Part shown: positions 5,211 to 6,187 of the stretch, in pieces
How positions within the stretch are numbered: the first letter of the stretch is position 1
Layout of the letters: the number at the start of each line of letters is the position of its first letter
Origin: Bacillota bacterium
GTDB lineage: Bacteria > Bacillota > Clostridia > Lachnospirales > Lachnospiraceae
Length of the DNA stretch: 6,187 bases
NCBI GenBank assembly: GCA_023398855.1
Contig: JAEWRS010000280.1
Span: 1 to 6,187 of the forward strand
Reading direction: 5' to 3'
The notes under the pieces: model-generated
Told to the model about the DNA's origin: nothing
Databases searched by the model: none
What the model saw: the letters and a program-made list of their open reading frames with translations, nothing else
Position numbers and translations under genes: made by a program

Positions 5211-6187
5211 TTATTTGAAAACCAGTCTTAAGTACTCCAAAAGACTTTCCGTCGCTGCCTGTCGGTATACAATCTCTCTCACAAGAACCGGGTAATCCGT
5301 TATAATATTATCCACCCCAAGCATTTTCATCCGCTCTATCTCACTTTTGCTGTTCACAGTCCAGGCATGAACGGTTTTTCCCCTTTCATGAGCAGCTTCT
5401 ACCAGTCTTTCGCTTACAAAGCTGGACCGAAGGCTGATAAAGTCAATCACATCACTGGAATAATAATCCCCATATGCCGCGGAAATAATGTATCCTGTGC
5501 GGATCTCAGAGTCCAGTTCCTTGATTCTGGATAAATAGGAAAACCGGACAGAAGTTACCACACACTGTGCCTTCATCTGATGCTTTTGAATCAATTCCAC
5601 TACCTTATCCGGTAGCGTACTGCCGGTTCCTAAGTCCTTGATTTCAATATTTATGCTGATCCGCCCTTTGCAGTATTCCATGACCTCCTCCAAAGACGGT
5701 ATCCTTTCTCCCACGTAATCAGGAGAAAACCAATTCCCCACATCCAGCTGCTGTAATTCTTCAAAGGTGTAAAAGCTTATGGGGCGGTTGATCCCTGATA
5801 CCCTTTTTAAACTGGCATCATGGCCCAGTACCACCACGCCATCCCTTGTTTCCTGGACATCGATCTCCACAAAATCAGCCAGGTCCTCTACTGCCTTTGT
5901 CATGGCTGACATCGTGTTTTCAGGAGCCTCCCTGGAACTGCCCCGGTGGGCGGTGATCTGAATCATACTGAGCATATCGGTCGTGATCGCTGATCCGTTG
6001 CGCACCACTCCGAAAAGAGAAAACAGGCTGAATACCGCCGCTGCTCCTATGAACAAGGCGGCCAGTCTCTTGTCTCCGAATTTACTCCCGGAATACTCTG
6101 TAATTCTGCTTTTATTAACAAATCTGTTGGTGAAACTGAAATACTGGATGCTTAATGCACCCAGATTTCCCATGGTCAGAAGAAGGC
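5211..6187 (-). CDS. Membrane-anchored glycerophosphodiester phosphodiesterase, C-terminal part
   Basis: This gene enters from the right edge: the frame is open past the Met codon at 6173 to the window end (Leu-Leu-Leu-Thr before that Met), so the start is probably outside. Counting from the Met at 6173 there are 320 residues. Residues 1-14, with the Leu-rich stretch before them, look like the end of a membrane helix, and 37-57 (LAALFIGAAAVFSLFSLFGVV) is a clear transmembrane segment. From about residue 70 comes a GDPD catalytic domain: AHRGSSREAPENT (His76, Arg77), EIDVQ (Glu103, Asp105), and GHD (His118), with a late AHERGKTVHAWTVN and DNIITDYP typical of the fold. It hydrolyses glycerophosphodiesters to glycerol 3-phosphate and an alcohol, with Ca2+ or Mg2+ in relatives. 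The layout fits clostridial proteins with a multi-helix GPDPase membrane domain before the catalytic domain, which would face outside; that topology is inferred. Next gene dtd starts 13 bp downstream. Confidence 0.92.
   Translation of the reverse strand, partial: LLLTMGNLGALSIQYFSFTNRFVNKSRITEYSGSKFGDKRLAALFIGAAAVFSLFSLFGVVRNGSAITTDMLSMIQITAHRGSSREAPENTMSAMTKAVEDLADFVEIDVQETRDGVVVLGHDASLKRVSGINRPISFYTFEELQQLDVGNWFSPDYVGERIPSLEEVMEYCKGRISINIEIKDLGTGSTLPDKVVELIQKHQMKAQCVVTSVRFSYLSRIKELDSEIRTGYIISAAYGDYYSSDVIDFISLRSSFVSERLVEAAHERGKTVHAWTVNSKSEIERMKMLGVDNIITDYPVLVREIVYRQAATESLLEYLRLVFK

Noticed and set aside
4959..5961. Plus-strand frames of 90 and 60 residues opposite dtd and the phosphodiesterase gene
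   Set aside because: Antisense shadows of clear genes with no domain content.
1..6187. Mobile element, phage, CRISPR, toxin-antitoxin or defence system
   Set aside because: Genes fill nearly the whole window, all belong to common housekeeping families, and no direct repeats, terminal inverted repeats or integrase/transposase sequences were seen.

Overview
The window is ordinary chromosomal DNA from a low-to-mid G+C Gram-positive anaerobe. The best guess is a clostridium of the Lachnospiraceae type. The reasons are strong AGGAGG-like ribosome binding sites, a lipobox-bearing trigger-factor-like PPIase, a membrane-anchored glycerophosphodiesterase, a COG2509-type FAD dehydrogenase and a clostridial M18 aminopeptidase. 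This assignment rests on protein style, not on a database search.

Layout. Positions 1-564 (+) hold the C-terminal 187 residues of an FAD-dependent dehydrogenase whose N-terminus lies outside the window. A perfect 19-bp stem at 575-614 separates it from six genes that all run on the minus strand and converge on it. In transcription order these are: a membrane glycerophosphodiester phosphodiesterase (entering from beyond the right edge, 6187-5211), dtd (5197-4748), an M18 aminopeptidase (4712-3318), a trigger-factor-like lipoprotein PPIase (3193-2099), xpt (2018-1434) and a HAD phosphatase (1437-640).

Transcription units. The phosphodiesterase, dtd and the aminopeptidase are tightly spaced (13 and 35 bp) and look like one operon. 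A 124-bp AT-rich gap with a candidate extended -10 promoter precedes the lipoprotein gene. An 80-bp gap with a 13-bp hairpin but no T-tract lies between the lipoprotein gene and xpt. xpt and the HAD gene overlap by ATGA and are probably translationally coupled. The stem at 575-614, followed on the minus strand by six T's, ends the whole run.

Functions. The genes are housekeeping and salvage functions: D-aminoacyl-tRNA proofreading, peptide turnover, extracytoplasmic protein folding, xanthine salvage, phosphate-ester hydrolysis and glycerophosphodiester breakdown. They do not form one recognisable pathway. I found no mobile element, CRISPR array, tRNA or rRNA, and no convincing undescribed system. 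The most interesting items are the trigger factor rebuilt as a lipoprotein, the leader of xpt (a hairpin in place of a purine riboswitch) and the xpt-HAD coupling.
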